Source of the DNA: Rhodobacterales bacterium HKCCE2091
Lineage (GTDB): Bacteria > Pseudomonadota > Alphaproteobacteria > Rhodobacterales > Rhodobacteraceae
Assembly (NCBI GenBank): GCA_015689685.1
Contig: WVSL01000013.1
Coordinates: 1 to 64,000, forward strand
Length of the DNA stretch: 64,000 bases
Direction: 5' to 3'
Every line of letters begins with the position of its first letter. The stretch's first letter is position 1. Shown piece by piece: positions 9,440-17,207 of this stretch. The position numbers and the translations under genes are program-made. The notes beneath the pieces are model-generated. The model was not told where the DNA came from. It searched no databases and saw nothing but the letters and a program-made list of their open reading frames with translations.

Positions 9440-10187
9440 CGCCACCGAAGCCACCATGCCCATCGCCGACTACCTCGCGCAGGGCGGTGTCCTGACCGCG
9501 CCGGGCAACGTGCCGCCGCGTTACCGGGCGGAACTGCTGCGCACGATGTCGTCCTTCGTGGACAGCGAGCTTGCCGCCTCCGCCGGCTTCGCCGACGCGA
9601 TCAACCGGGCGCCGGGGATCAAGTCCCGCATCGCCGCCAGCCGGATCACGCTGGAAAAGGCCGATCACGCGGAACGGGTGCTGGCCCTGATGGAAGCCTT
9701 CGGCACCGACGCGCAGCGCTACGAGGACGCGCACGACTGGGCCGCGCGGGTCGACCGCGACGCGACGCTGGAGGCAAAGCGGCACGGCGGCGACATGCGG
9801 CTGTCGGTGTTCCACTACCCGCTGACCGGGTTCACCGATGCCGTGGTGATGAACGTGCTGATGGGGATCGCGTCGCAGCACGCGCTCGGGGAACTGGCGC
9901 GCTGTTCCTACCAGCCGCTGGCCGAGGTGCTGCGAGACATCCTGCCGCGCGAAAGGCGGCACATGGAGCTTGGGCTGGAAGGGCTGGAGCGGATCGGGCC
10001 GACCGACGAGGCCCGCGCCTCGGTCGCCTACTGGATTCCACGCGTGGCGGAGACCTTCGGCGCGGCGGAAAGCGACCGGTTCGACCGGCTCCGCGCGATG
10101 GGCCTGCGCCACACCGACAACGAGACCCTGCGCCGGGCCTGGCGCGCCGAGGCGACGGAGAAGCTCTCCGCGCTCGGGTTCGACTGA
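9429..10187 (+). CDS. Additional PaaA/PaaC-family ferritin-like diiron protein
   Basis: The 252-residue protein belongs to the phenylacetate catabolic PaaA/PaaC superfamily but is a third member of it in this operon. It keeps two ExxH pairs typical of a diiron helix bundle, in LEKADHAERV and RERRHMELG. This suggests a metal centre, unlike classical PaaC. The start at 9429 overlaps paaE by 11 bases, and a second ATG at 9456 would also give a plausible protein. It lies between paaE and paaZ. It could be an alternative oxygenase component, an accessory protein or a protein acting on a different CoA thioester. The sequence alone does not decide. Confidence 0.8.
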   Translation: MTTDATEATMPIADYLAQGGVLTAPGNVPPRYRAELLRTMSSFVDSELAASAGFADAINRAPGIKSRIAASRITLEKADHAERVLALMEAFGTDAQRYEDAHDWAARVDRDATLEAKRHGGDMRLSVFHYPLTGFTDAVVMNVLMGIASQHALGELARCSYQPLAEVLRDILPRERRHMELGLEGLERIGPTDEARASVAYWIPRVAETFGAAESDRFDRLRAMGLRHTDNETLRRAWRAEATEKLSALGFD

Positions 10188-10207
10188 CAGACAGGAAGGG
10201 AAAGCGC

Positions 10208-12283
10208 ATGCTCGATACCGGAGGCACCGCCCGCCGTCTCGAAAGCTATGTGGACGGCGCGTGGCGCAAGGGGGCGGGCGAGGGCCGGCCCATCGCCAAT
10301 GCCGCGACCGGCGAGACCCACGCGCTGATCTCGTCCGACGGCATCGACTTCGCCGCCGCGCTGGCCTGGGGGCGGGATGCGGGCGGCACGGCCCTGCGCC
10401 GCCACACGATCCACGAACGCGCGCTGATGCTGAAGGCCATCGGGACCGAACTGATGGCGCAGAAGGCGGATTTCCACGCCGAGAGCCTCGCCACCGGGGC
10501 CACCCCGCGCGATGCCTGGCCGGATATCGAGGGCGGTATCGGGACGCTCCTGACCTTCGCCTCGATGGCGCGGCGCGAGTTGCCGAACACGAAAGTGCTG
10601 GCCGAGGGGCCGGTGGAGCAGTTGTCGAAGGATGGCAGCTTCGTCGGACGCCACGTCCTGACGCCGCTGACCGGCGTGGCGGTGCATATCAACGCCTTCA
10701 ACTTCCCGGTCTGGGGGATGCTGGAAAAGATCGCGCCCTCGCTGATCGCGGGGGTGCCGTGCCTGGTGAAGCCCGCGTCGCAGACCGCCTACCTGACGGA
10801 ATTGGTGGTGCGCCGGATCCTCGACATGGGGGTGCTGCCGGACGGCGCGTTGCAGCTTGTCTGCGGCGGGGCGGGGGACCTGCTGGACCATGTGACGGAG
10901 CAGGACGTGGTGACCTTTACCGGGTCGGCGGCGACGGGGCGGAAGCTCAGGACGCATCCGGCGATCGTGGAGAATTCCGTGCGGTTCACGATGGAGGCCG
11001 ACAGCCTCAACGCCGCGATCCTCGGGCCGGACGCGGAGCCGGGAACGGAGGAATTCGATCTCTTCGTGAAGGAGGTCGCGCGCGAGATGACTGCGAAGGC
11101 GGGGCAGAAATGCACCGCGATCCGCCGGATCATGGTGCCGAAGGGCCGCGAGGAGGCGGTGATCGACGCGCTGTCCGCGACGCTCGCCAAGGCGCTGCCG
11201 GGCCTTCCGGGGGCGGACGGCACGCGGATGGGCACGCTCGTATCGGTCGGCGACCGCGACGGCGTGCGGGAGAAGATCGCGGAGATCGCGGCGGAGGCCG
11301 AGATCGTCCACGGCGACCCCGCCGCGATCACGGTGTCCTCGGGCGACCCCGACCGCGGCGCGTTCCTGAACCCGGTGCTGCTGCATTGCGCGCGGCCGTT
11401 CGAGGCCGAGGCGCCGCATTCGGTCGAGGCGTTCGGCCCGGTCTCCACGCTCATGGCCTATGACGGGATCGACGAGGCGGTGGCGCTGGCGCGGAAGGGC
11501 AAGGGGTCGCTCGTGTCCTCGGTCTTCACCGACGACGCGTCCGTGGCGGCGGACCTGACCATCGGTCTCGCGCCGTTCCACGGGCGGGTGCTGATCGGGA
11601 ACCGGGGCAGCGCGAAAAGCTCCACCGGCCACGGCTCGCCGCTGGCACCGCTTGTCCACGGCGGGCCGGGACGGGCCGGCGGCGGCGAGGAGATGGGCGG
11701 GATGCGCGGCGTGAAGCATTTCATGCAGCGCACCGCCGTGCAGGGCACGCCGCGGATGATCGCGGCGGTGACCGGCGAATGGGCCGAGGGCGCGCCGGCC
11801 GAGCAGGTTACGCACCCGTTCCGCAAATCGCTGGCGGAGCTGAAGATCGGCGACCAGGTCGTGACCGACGCGCGCGAGGTGACGGAGGCCGACGTGGAGC
11901 ATTTCGCCGAGTTCACCGGCGACACGTTCTACGCCCACATGGACAGCGACGCGGCGAAGGCGAACCCGTTCTTCGACGACCGCGTGGCGCATGGCTACCT
12001 GATCGCGAGTTTCGCCGCAGGGCTGTTCGTGGAGCCGAATCCCGGCCCGGTGCTGGCGAATTACGGCGTCGACAACCTGCGGTTCCTGACGCCGGTCTAC
12101 TTCGGCGACAGCCTGCGGGTGCAACTGACCTGCAAGCAGATCAACCCGCGCGAGGGCACGGTCTACGGCGAGGTCCGGTGGGATTGCCGGGTGACGAACC
12201 AGAAGGACGAGGCGGTGGCGCTTTACGATGTGCTGACGATGGTGGCGAAGGAATGGCCGCTGCCGGAGGGGGCGGGGGCGTAG
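10208..12283 (+). CDS. paaZ: Bifunctional oxepin-CoA hydrolase / 3-oxo-5,6-dehydrosuberyl-CoA semialdehyde dehydrogenase
   Basis: PaaZ opens the oxepin-CoA ring and oxidises the resulting aldehyde with NADP+. At 691 residues it has both domains. The N-terminal aldehyde dehydrogenase carries E263 (MEADSLN) and the nucleophile C302 (AGQKCTAIRR). The C-terminal MaoC-like hydratase starts near residue 540, with DTFYAHMD and NPFFDDRVAHGYL. ALDH residue spacing matches E. coli PaaZ (39 residues apart). It is the last gene of the operon. It is a close sister in sequence style to boxD at 18025. Confidence 0.95.
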   Translation: MLDTGGTARRLESYVDGAWRKGAGEGRPIANAATGETHALISSDGIDFAAALAWGRDAGGTALRRHTIHERALMLKAIGTELMAQKADFHAESLATGATPRDAWPDIEGGIGTLLTFASMARRELPNTKVLAEGPVEQLSKDGSFVGRHVLTPLTGVAVHINAFNFPVWGMLEKIAPSLIAGVPCLVKPASQTAYLTELVVRRILDMGVLPDGALQLVCGGAGDLLDHVTEQDVVTFTGSAATGRKLRTHPAIVENSVRFTMEADSLNAAILGPDAEPGTEEFDLFVKEVAREMTAKAGQKCTAIRRIMVPKGREEAVIDALSATLAKALPGLPGADGTRMGTLVSVGDRDGVREKIAEIAAEAEIVHGDPAAITVSSGDPDRGAFLNPVLLHCARPFEAEAPHSVEAFGPVSTLMAYDGIDEAVALARKGKGSLVSSVFTDDASVAADLTIGLAPFHGRVLIGNRGSAKSSTGHGSPLAPLVHGGPGRAGGGEEMGGMRGVKHFMQRTAVQGTPRMIAAVTGEWAEGAPAEQVTHPFRKSLAELKIGDQVVTDAREVTEADVEHFAEFTGDTFYAHMDSDAAKANPFFDDRVAHGYLIASFAAGLFVEPNPGPVLANYGVDNLRFLTPVYFGDSLRVQLTCKQINPREGTVYGEVRWDCRVTNQKDEAVALYDVLTMVAKEWPLPEGAGA

Positions 12284-12497
12284 GCGGGCGCCAAGGCGAT
12301 CGGGTCCGCGGGTGCGTGAAGCCGCGTATCGGCGGGCCGCGGCGCGGCGATCCGGCGTTGAGGCTGTTGCGGTTTATCTTTCAACGTCAGGACGAGGTTG
12401 AGGCTCTGACCCGGCTTCACCGTATCGCCGTGCCGGGGGGCGGCCCGGCGATGCGCGGCGGCCTGCGGCCTTGATTCCGCGCGGGGACAGGATCCTA

Positions 12498-12537
12498 GGT
12501 CGTCAGGTCGTCAGGTCGTCAGGTCGTCAGGTCGTCA
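12498..12537. repeat. Five tandem copies of an 8-bp unit
   Basis: GGTCGTCA is repeated five times without interruption in the gap between the convergent ends of paaZ (12283) and the TetR gene (12556). The rest of this 270-base gap shows no gene or clear terminator. The unit length is not a multiple of three, and the array is noncoding, so copy number may vary. Confidence 0.9.
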
Positions 12538-12555
12538 GGGCAGGGCGCTAGCCCC

Positions 12556-13155
12556 TCACGCCACGCCCTTCACCCCGTCCAGCATCAGCGACGTCGCGAT
12601 CCGGGCGTACTCCGCCCGGCTGATCGGGCCATCGGCGCGGAACCACATGTAGACCCAGTTCAGCATCCCGAAGAGCGACATCGTCACCGGCATCAGGAGC
12701 GGCCGGTCGGGGTCGGCGAGTTCCGGGCGGATGTCGCGCAGGACCTCCGCGAACCGGCGCACGATCCGGCGTTCCAGCGCCGTGATCCCGGCCTTCTGGT
12801 CGTCGTCGAGCGCGGAACCCGCGTTCAGCTGCACCATGTGCTCGTCGTCGGCCCCGTCGTAGCTGTCGAGCACCGTCGCCACCAGCCGCAGCAGCCTGTC
12901 GCGCGGTGGCAGCGCGGGGTCGTCGGCGGCCTCCAGGTCCTCGTCCAGGAGTTCCAGGTGGTTCGAGATGATCCCGTGGATCAGCGCGCTTTTCGACGGG
13001 TAGTAGTGGTAGAGCAGCGACTTCGACACGCCCGCGGCGGACGCGATCTGCGACATCGACGCCTTGTCCATGCCCTGCGTGGCGAAGACCTGCGCGGCGG
13101 AGCGCAACAGCCCCTCCTGCTTGTCGCGGAAGTCGCTGGCCTGGGTCCGGGCCAT
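12556..13155 (-). CDS. paaR: TetR-family regulator, probable PaaR
   Basis: A 199-residue TetR-type protein. The helix-turn-helix lies at about residues 13-59 (LLRSAAQVFATQGMDKASMSQIA, then GVSKSLLYHYYPSKSALIHG), followed by a ligand-binding helical domain. The gene begins three bases after the paaK stop, so it is the last gene of the paaI-paaK-tetR operon. TetR regulators in this position (PaaR) repress paa genes and respond to phenylacetyl-CoA in other bacteria. The matching palindromes before paaI and before the paaJ operon are its likely targets, which would make it autoregulated. The name rests on context. Confidence 0.8.
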   Translation of the reverse strand: MARTQASDFRDKQEGLLRSAAQVFATQGMDKASMSQIASAAGVSKSLLYHYYPSKSALIHGIISNHLELLDEDLEAADDPALPPRDRLLRLVATVLDSYDGADDEHMVQLNAGSALDDDQKAGITALERRIVRRFAEVLRDIRPELADPDRPLLMPVTMSLFGMLNWVYMWFRADGPISRAEYARIATSLMLDGVKGVA

Positions 13156-13158
13156 GCC

Positions 13159-14466
13159 TCAGCCGTCCCGGTTGTCGACGACGCGCTTCGCCTTGCCCTC
13201 GGACCGCGCCACGCCGCCGGGGTCGTGGACCACCACGACCGAGGACACGCCGACCACGGACTTCACGTGGTGGGCCAGCGACTTCGCCGAGGCATCGCGC
13301 GCCGAGGGATCGGCATGGGCCTCGACGCATTCGACGTGGACGGACATCACGTCCATCCGGCCCTTGCGCGTCAGCTCGATCTGGAAATGCGGGGCGAGAC
13401 CCTCGCATTTCAGGATCTGCTCCTCGATCTGGGTCGGGAACACGTTGACGCCACGCAGGATGATCATGTCGTCCGACCGGCCGGTCACCTTCTCCATCCG
13501 CCGCATCGTGCGCGCGGTCCCCGGCAACAGCCGGGTCAGGTCGCGGGTGCGGTAGCGGACCATCGGCAGGCCCTGCTTGGTCAGCGTGGTGAACACCAGT
13601 TCGCCCAATTCGCCGTCGGGCAGGACCTCGCCCGTTTCGGGGTCGATGATCTCGGGGTAGAAGTGATCTTCCCAGATGTGCAGGCCGTCCTTGGTCTCCA
13701 CGCATTCGTTGGCGACGCCGGGGCCCATGATCTCCGACAGTCCGTAGATGTCGACCGCGTGCATGTCGAAGGCCTGCTCGATCTCGGACCGCATGGCGTT
13801 GGTCCAGGGCTCCGCCCCGAAGATGCCGACCTTGAGCGAGCTGTCGCGCGGGTCGATGCCCTGGCGGCGGAACTCGTCGAGGATCGAGAGCATGTAGGAC
13901 GGCGTGACCATGATGATCTCGGGCCGGAAGTCCTGCATCAGCGTGACCTGCCGCTCGGTCATGCCGCCCGAGATCGGCACCACGGTGCAGCCGAGCCGTT
14001 CCGCGCCGTAATGCGCGCCGAGCCCGCCGGTGAAGAGCCCGTAGCCGTAGGCGATGTGACAGATGTCGCCCGGTCGTCCGCCCGACGCGCGGATCGAGCG
14101 CGCCATGCAGTTCGCCCACATGTCGATGTCGTCGCGGGTGTAGCCGACCACCGTGGGCTTGCCGGTGGTGCCGGACGAGGCATGGATGCGGACGAGGTCG
14201 GTGCGCGGGACGGCGAACATGCCGAAGGGGTAGGTGTCGCGCAGGTCCTTCTTCACGGTGAAGGGGAACTTCGCGAGGTCCGACAGCTCGTGGAAGTCGT
14301 CGGGATGCACGCCGTGGTCGTCGAACCGCTGCCGGTAGAACGGCGAGTTGTCGTAGGCGTGGCGCAGCGACCAGGCCATCCGGTCGCGCTGGAGCCCGGC
14401 GATCTCGTCGCGGCTGGCGATCTCGATCGGGTCGAGCATCGTGCGGTCGGGGGTGAGATCGTTCAT
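13159..14466 (-). CDS. paaK: Phenylacetate-CoA ligase
   Basis: PaaK activates phenylacetate to phenylacetyl-CoA with ATP and is the entry step of the pathway. The 435-residue protein has the AMP-binding loop HASSGTTGKPTVVGYT, the YGLSEIMGPG motif and the C-terminal VTGRSDDMIILRGVNVFPTQIEE block typical of PaaK. Its ATG overlaps the stop of paaI (ATGA), and the TetR gene follows after three bases. The upstream bases on the coding strand contain GGGAGAACG as a ribosome site. Confidence 0.95.
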   Translation of the reverse strand: MNDLTPDRTMLDPIEIASRDEIAGLQRDRMAWSLRHAYDNSPFYRQRFDDHGVHPDDFHELSDLAKFPFTVKKDLRDTYPFGMFAVPRTDLVRIHASSGTTGKPTVVGYTRDDIDMWANCMARSIRASGGRPGDICHIAYGYGLFTGGLGAHYGAERLGCTVVPISGGMTERQVTLMQDFRPEIIMVTPSYMLSILDEFRRQGIDPRDSSLKVGIFGAEPWTNAMRSEIEQAFDMHAVDIYGLSEIMGPGVANECVETKDGLHIWEDHFYPEIIDPETGEVLPDGELGELVFTTLTKQGLPMVRYRTRDLTRLLPGTARTMRRMEKVTGRSDDMIILRGVNVFPTQIEEQILKCEGLAPHFQIELTRKGRMDVMSVHVECVEAHADPSARDASAKSLAHHVKSVVGVSSVVVVHDPGGVARSEGKAKRVVDNRDG

Positions 14467-14933
14467 GTCCGTTCTCCCTTGTCGGCCGCGTCCCGGTTCA
14501 GGAGCGTGCCCTGAATGGTCCGCGAATGGCCGCGGAACTCCGCGATCACCGTGCCGTCCTCGCGGCTGATCGTGACGTCGTAGATGCCGGACCGGCCGCT
14601 GCGGGACACTTCCCGCGCATGGGCGGTCAGCCGGTCGCCGAGCGCGCCGGGCGCGACGTAGGTGACCGAGCAGTGCTGCGCGACGGTGATGCGGTCATAG
14701 GTGTTGCAGGCGAAGGCGAAGGCGCTGTCGGCGAGCAGGAACAGGTAGCCGCCGTGGGCATTGCCGTGGCCGTTGGTCATGCGCTCGTTCAGCGTCATCT
14801 CCAGCACCGCCTCGCCCGGGGCGACGCGCACGATCCTCATCCCGAGCCCCTGCGACGCGCGGTCGTCGGCCCACATGGCGCGGGCGCAGGCCTCGGCGGT
14901 TTCCTGCGGCGACATGGCCGGTGCGTCCATCAT
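14463..14933 (-). CDS. paaI: Hydroxyphenylacetyl-CoA thioesterase PaaI
   Basis: PaaI is a hotdog-fold thioesterase that releases CoA from dead-end aromatic thioesters in the paa pathway. The 156-residue form chosen here starts at the ATG pair at 14933/14930. The conserved family sequence begins at about residue 7 (MSPQETAE...CARAMWADDRASQGLGM). The core motif NGHGNAHGGYLFLLADSAFAFACN contains the HGG active-site region. The frame remains open to an ATG at 15014, but family length argues against it. No ribosome site precedes 14933. Instead the stop of a 12-codon ORF with a good ribosome site overlaps the start. The promoter region with a PaaR-type operator lies at 15017-15060. Confidence 0.9.
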   Translation of the reverse strand: MMDAPAMSPQETAEACARAMWADDRASQGLGMRIVRVAPGEAVLEMTLNERMTNGHGNAHGGYLFLLADSAFAFACNTYDRITVAQHCSVTYVAPGALGDRLTAHAREVSRSGRSGIYDVTISREDGTVIAEFRGHSRTIQGTLLNRDAADKGERT

Positions 14934-14968
14934 GGCCGGCACCCGAAGGCGGCGAATTGCGGAATCAT
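14930..14968 (-). CDS. Putative 12-codon leader ORF coupled to paaI
   Basis: On the minus strand a GGGAGG sequence (within 14969-14979) sits five bases before an ATG at 14968. This opens the 12-residue frame MIPQFAAFGCRP, whose TGA overlaps the paaI ATG as ATGA. paaI itself has no ribosome binding site, so ribosomes would reach it by termination-reinitiation. Only position and signals support this. A small frameshift ancestral to a longer PaaI is less likely because the PaaI family normally starts near residue 7. Confidence 0.4.
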   Translation of the reverse strand: MIPQFAAFGCRP

Positions 14969-15016
14969 GCGGTCCTCCCGGCCCGTTCCCCCGGGCCATG
15001 CGCGACGGTTGCATAA

Positions 15017-15032
15017 ACCGACCGGCCGGTCA
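15017..15032 (-). promoter_or_regulatory. TetR-type (PaaR) operator of the paaI-paaK-tetR operon
   Basis: ACCGACCGGCCGGTCA on the plus strand reads TGACCGGCCGGTCGGT toward paaI. It differs at two positions from the 16-mer at 4120-4135 in front of the thiolase gene. A TATCAT hexamer lies directly upstream on the minus strand, the same layout as the TATAAG next to the first site. It sits about 85 bases before the paaI start. Confidence 0.6.
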
Positions 15033-15077
15033 ATGATACGCTGTGCCAGGCGGGAAATCCGACCTCCGGCGGCCGCG

Positions 15078-15140
15078 TTATGCAAAAAAATGCATAAACG
15101 AGACATTTCATTTGCAATGCGCCGGTCTTTTGGCACAATA
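15078..15140 (+). promoter_or_regulatory. TGCA-repeat operator region and promoter of the DUF4863-bclA operon
   Basis: TTATGCA (15078-15084) and TGCATAA (15091-15097) form an inverted repeat with a six-base A/T spacer, and another TGCA lies at 15113-15116. A possible promoter is TTGCAA (15112-15117) with ACAATA 17 bases later (15135-15140). TGCA-containing repeats are the known targets of BzdR/BoxR-type regulators, and such a gene lies at 25284. A further TGCATAAA copy at 15011-15018 abuts the PaaR site, so paa and box control elements share this gap. Confidence 0.5.
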
Positions 15141-15173
15141 AAGCATATCACGACTCGGCGTTGGGGAGGACGC

Positions 15174-15641
15174 ATGTCGCAGCAACTCTTCACCGAACTC
15201 GTCGACAGCATCGCGTCGCACATCGCGGCGACGCCGCTGGACGGGGCGATGGAAGACGAGCTCAACCGCAGGTTCGGACCGCGCAGCGAGGTGTTCCGCA
15301 AGCTCACCGAGCTTTGCGCGGCCGGCGAGGCGGAGGGCTGGCTGATGGCGCGCGAGGCAGGGGGCATCAAGTACGGGCGGGCGGTGAAGCCCGGCGGGAT
15401 CGCCGGCAACTTCAGCGTCGACGTGGTCCGCATGAAGGACGTGCGCGGCCCGCACCACGTTCACACCCGGGGAGAGATCGGCGCGGTGATGCCGTTGAGC
15501 GGCAGTCCCCGCTTCGACGGGCGGTCGGCGGGCTGGTACGTCTACGGCCCGGGGTCGGACCATCATCCGACGGTCGAGGGCGGGGATGCCTACGTCCTCT
15601 ACCTTCTGCCCGAGGGGGAGATCGAATTCACCGGCAGGTAG
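15174..15641 (+). CDS. DUF4863 family protein of the box cluster
   Basis: The 155-residue cytoplasmic protein matches the DUF4863 family, which includes 4-hydroxylaminobenzoate lyase-like proteins and often accompanies benzoate/benzoyl-CoA genes. A cupin-like second half carries histidines in GPHHVHTRGEIGAVMPL and GPGSDHHPTVEGG that could bind a metal. The ATG has a strong GGGGAGGA ribosome site. It is the first gene of the operon leading to benzoate-CoA ligase, which starts 24 bases after its stop. Its reaction in benzoate breakdown is not known to me. Confidence 0.75.
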   Translation: MSQQLFTELVDSIASHIAATPLDGAMEDELNRRFGPRSEVFRKLTELCAAGEAEGWLMAREAGGIKYGRAVKPGGIAGNFSVDVVRMKDVRGPHHVHTRGEIGAVMPLSGSPRFDGRSAGWYVYGPGSDHHPTVEGGDAYVLYLLPEGEIEFTGR

Positions 15642-15665
15642 AGTGACGTTCGGGAGGAGCACTCG

Positions 15666-17207
15666 ATGAGCAACAACGAGAACGCGGCGGCGTGGTTCGT
15701 CGACCGTCACGTTGCGGAAGGGCGCGGTGACAAGGCCGCCTTCCGCGAAGCCTTCGGCGAGGGGCGGGAACTCACCTATGCCGCCCTGTCCGAGCGCACT
15801 GGCCGCGTCGCGAACGCGCTCGCCCGCGCCGGCATACGCCGGGAGGAGCGGATCGCCTGCCTCGTGCTCGACCAGGTCGAGTACCCGGAGATCTTCTGGG
15901 GCGCGCTGAAGGCCGGCGTGCTGCCGATCGCGCTGAACACGCTCTTGTCCGCGGATGTCTACGACGTGATCCTGCGCGACAGCCGTGCCTCGGCGCTGTT
16001 CGTGTCGCACGAGCTCTGGGACACGGTGCGCCCGGCGCTGGAAGGCAACGACCACATCCGGACGATCGTGGTGATCGGCGGCGACGCGCCCGAGGGCACG
16101 GTGTCCTACGACGCGTTCATGGAGGGCGCGGAGGTCGCGCCGGCGCTGGAGCTTTGCGCCGACGAATGTGCCTTCTGGCTCTATTCCTCGGGCTCGACCG
16201 GCCAGCCCAAGGGCGTGCGCCACGTCCACGGCGCGCTGAGGGCGACCGCGGACACCTACGGCGCGCAGGTGCTCGGCATCCGCGAGGACGACGTGGTCTA
16301 CTCCGCGGCGAAGATCTTCTTCGCCTACGGGCTCGGCAACGCGATGACTTTCCCGATGTCGGTCGGCGCGACGACGATCCTCTACAACGGCCGCCCGACG
16401 CCCGACGTCGCCGTGAAGATCATCTCGGACCACGCGCCGACGGTGTTCTGCGGCGTGCCGACGCTCTACGCCGCGACGGTCGCGAAGCTGGAAGGCGCGG
16501 ACACCCCGCCGTCGAAGCTCCGCGTCTGCGTGTCGGCGGGCGAGGCGCTGCCGGAGGAGATCGGCAACCGCTGGCGCGACATCTGGAACGTCGACATCCT
16601 CGATGGGGTCGGCTCGACCGAGATGCTGCACATCTTCCTGTCGAACGCGCCGGGCGACATCGTCTACGGCACCTCGGGCCGGCCGGTGCCGGGCTACGAG
16701 GTGCGCTGCGTGGACGAGACCGGGGCCGAGATCGGGCCGGGCGGCGTCGGCGAGTTGCTGGTGCGCGGCGCCTCGGCGGCCGAGGGCTACTGGAACCAGC
16801 GTCACAAGAGCCGGTCGACCTTCGAGGGCGAATGGACCCGGACCGGGGACAAGTACCAGATCACCGAGGACGGCCGCTTCGTGTACTGCGGGCGCACCGA
16901 CGACATGTTCAAGGTCTCGGGCATCTGGGTCAGCCCGTTCGAGATCGAACAGGCGCTGGTGGCCCATCCCGCCGTCCTGGAAGCTGCCGTCGTCGCCTGG
17001 CGCGACGAAGCCGGGCTGGAAAAGCCGAAAGCCTTCATCGTGCTGAAGGACGGCGCCGACGCGGCCGCGGTCACGGCGGAGCTGAAGGAGTTCGTGAAGG
17101 AGAAGATCGGCAAGTGGAAGTACCCGCGCTGGATCGCGGTGGTCGACGACCTGCCGAAGACCGCGACCGGCAAGATCCAGCGCTTCAAGCTGCGCGAGGT
17201 CGCATGA
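15666..17207 (+). CDS. bclA: Benzoate-CoA ligase
   Basis: Converts benzoate, ATP and CoA to benzoyl-CoA, the first step of the box pathway. The 513-residue protein is a member of the benzoate-CoA ligase family of ANL enzymes. Motifs are YSSGSTGQPKGVRHVH (phosphate loop), DGVGSTEMLHIFLSN, the hinge TDDMFKVSGIWVSP, and the catalytic lysine region PKTATGKIQRFKL at the C-terminus. The ribosome site is GGGAGGAG. The stop overlaps the next gene as ATGA. The paralogous ligases at 33731 and 36088 belong to other subfamilies. Confidence 0.94.
   Translation: MSNNENAAAWFVDRHVAEGRGDKAAFREAFGEGRELTYAALSERTGRVANALARAGIRREERIACLVLDQVEYPEIFWGALKAGVLPIALNTLLSADVYDVILRDSRASALFVSHELWDTVRPALEGNDHIRTIVVIGGDAPEGTVSYDAFMEGAEVAPALELCADECAFWLYSSGSTGQPKGVRHVHGALRATADTYGAQVLGIREDDVVYSAAKIFFAYGLGNAMTFPMSVGATTILYNGRPTPDVAVKIISDHAPTVFCGVPTLYAATVAKLEGADTPPSKLRVCVSAGEALPEEIGNRWRDIWNVDILDGVGSTEMLHIFLSNAPGDIVYGTSGRPVPGYEVRCVDETGAEIGPGGVGELLVRGASAAEGYWNQRHKSRSTFEGEWTRTGDKYQITEDGRFVYCGRTDDMFKVSGIWVSPFEIEQALVAHPAVLEAAVVAWRDEAGLEKPKAFIVLKDGADAAAVTAELKEFVKEKIGKWKYPRWIAVVDDLPKTATGKIQRFKLREVA

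Noticed and set aside
13472-13487. A near copy of the PaaR palindrome inside paaK
   Set aside because: It encodes part of the conserved VTGRSDD motif of PaaK, whose GC-rich codons produce the palindrome. It lies far from any promoter.
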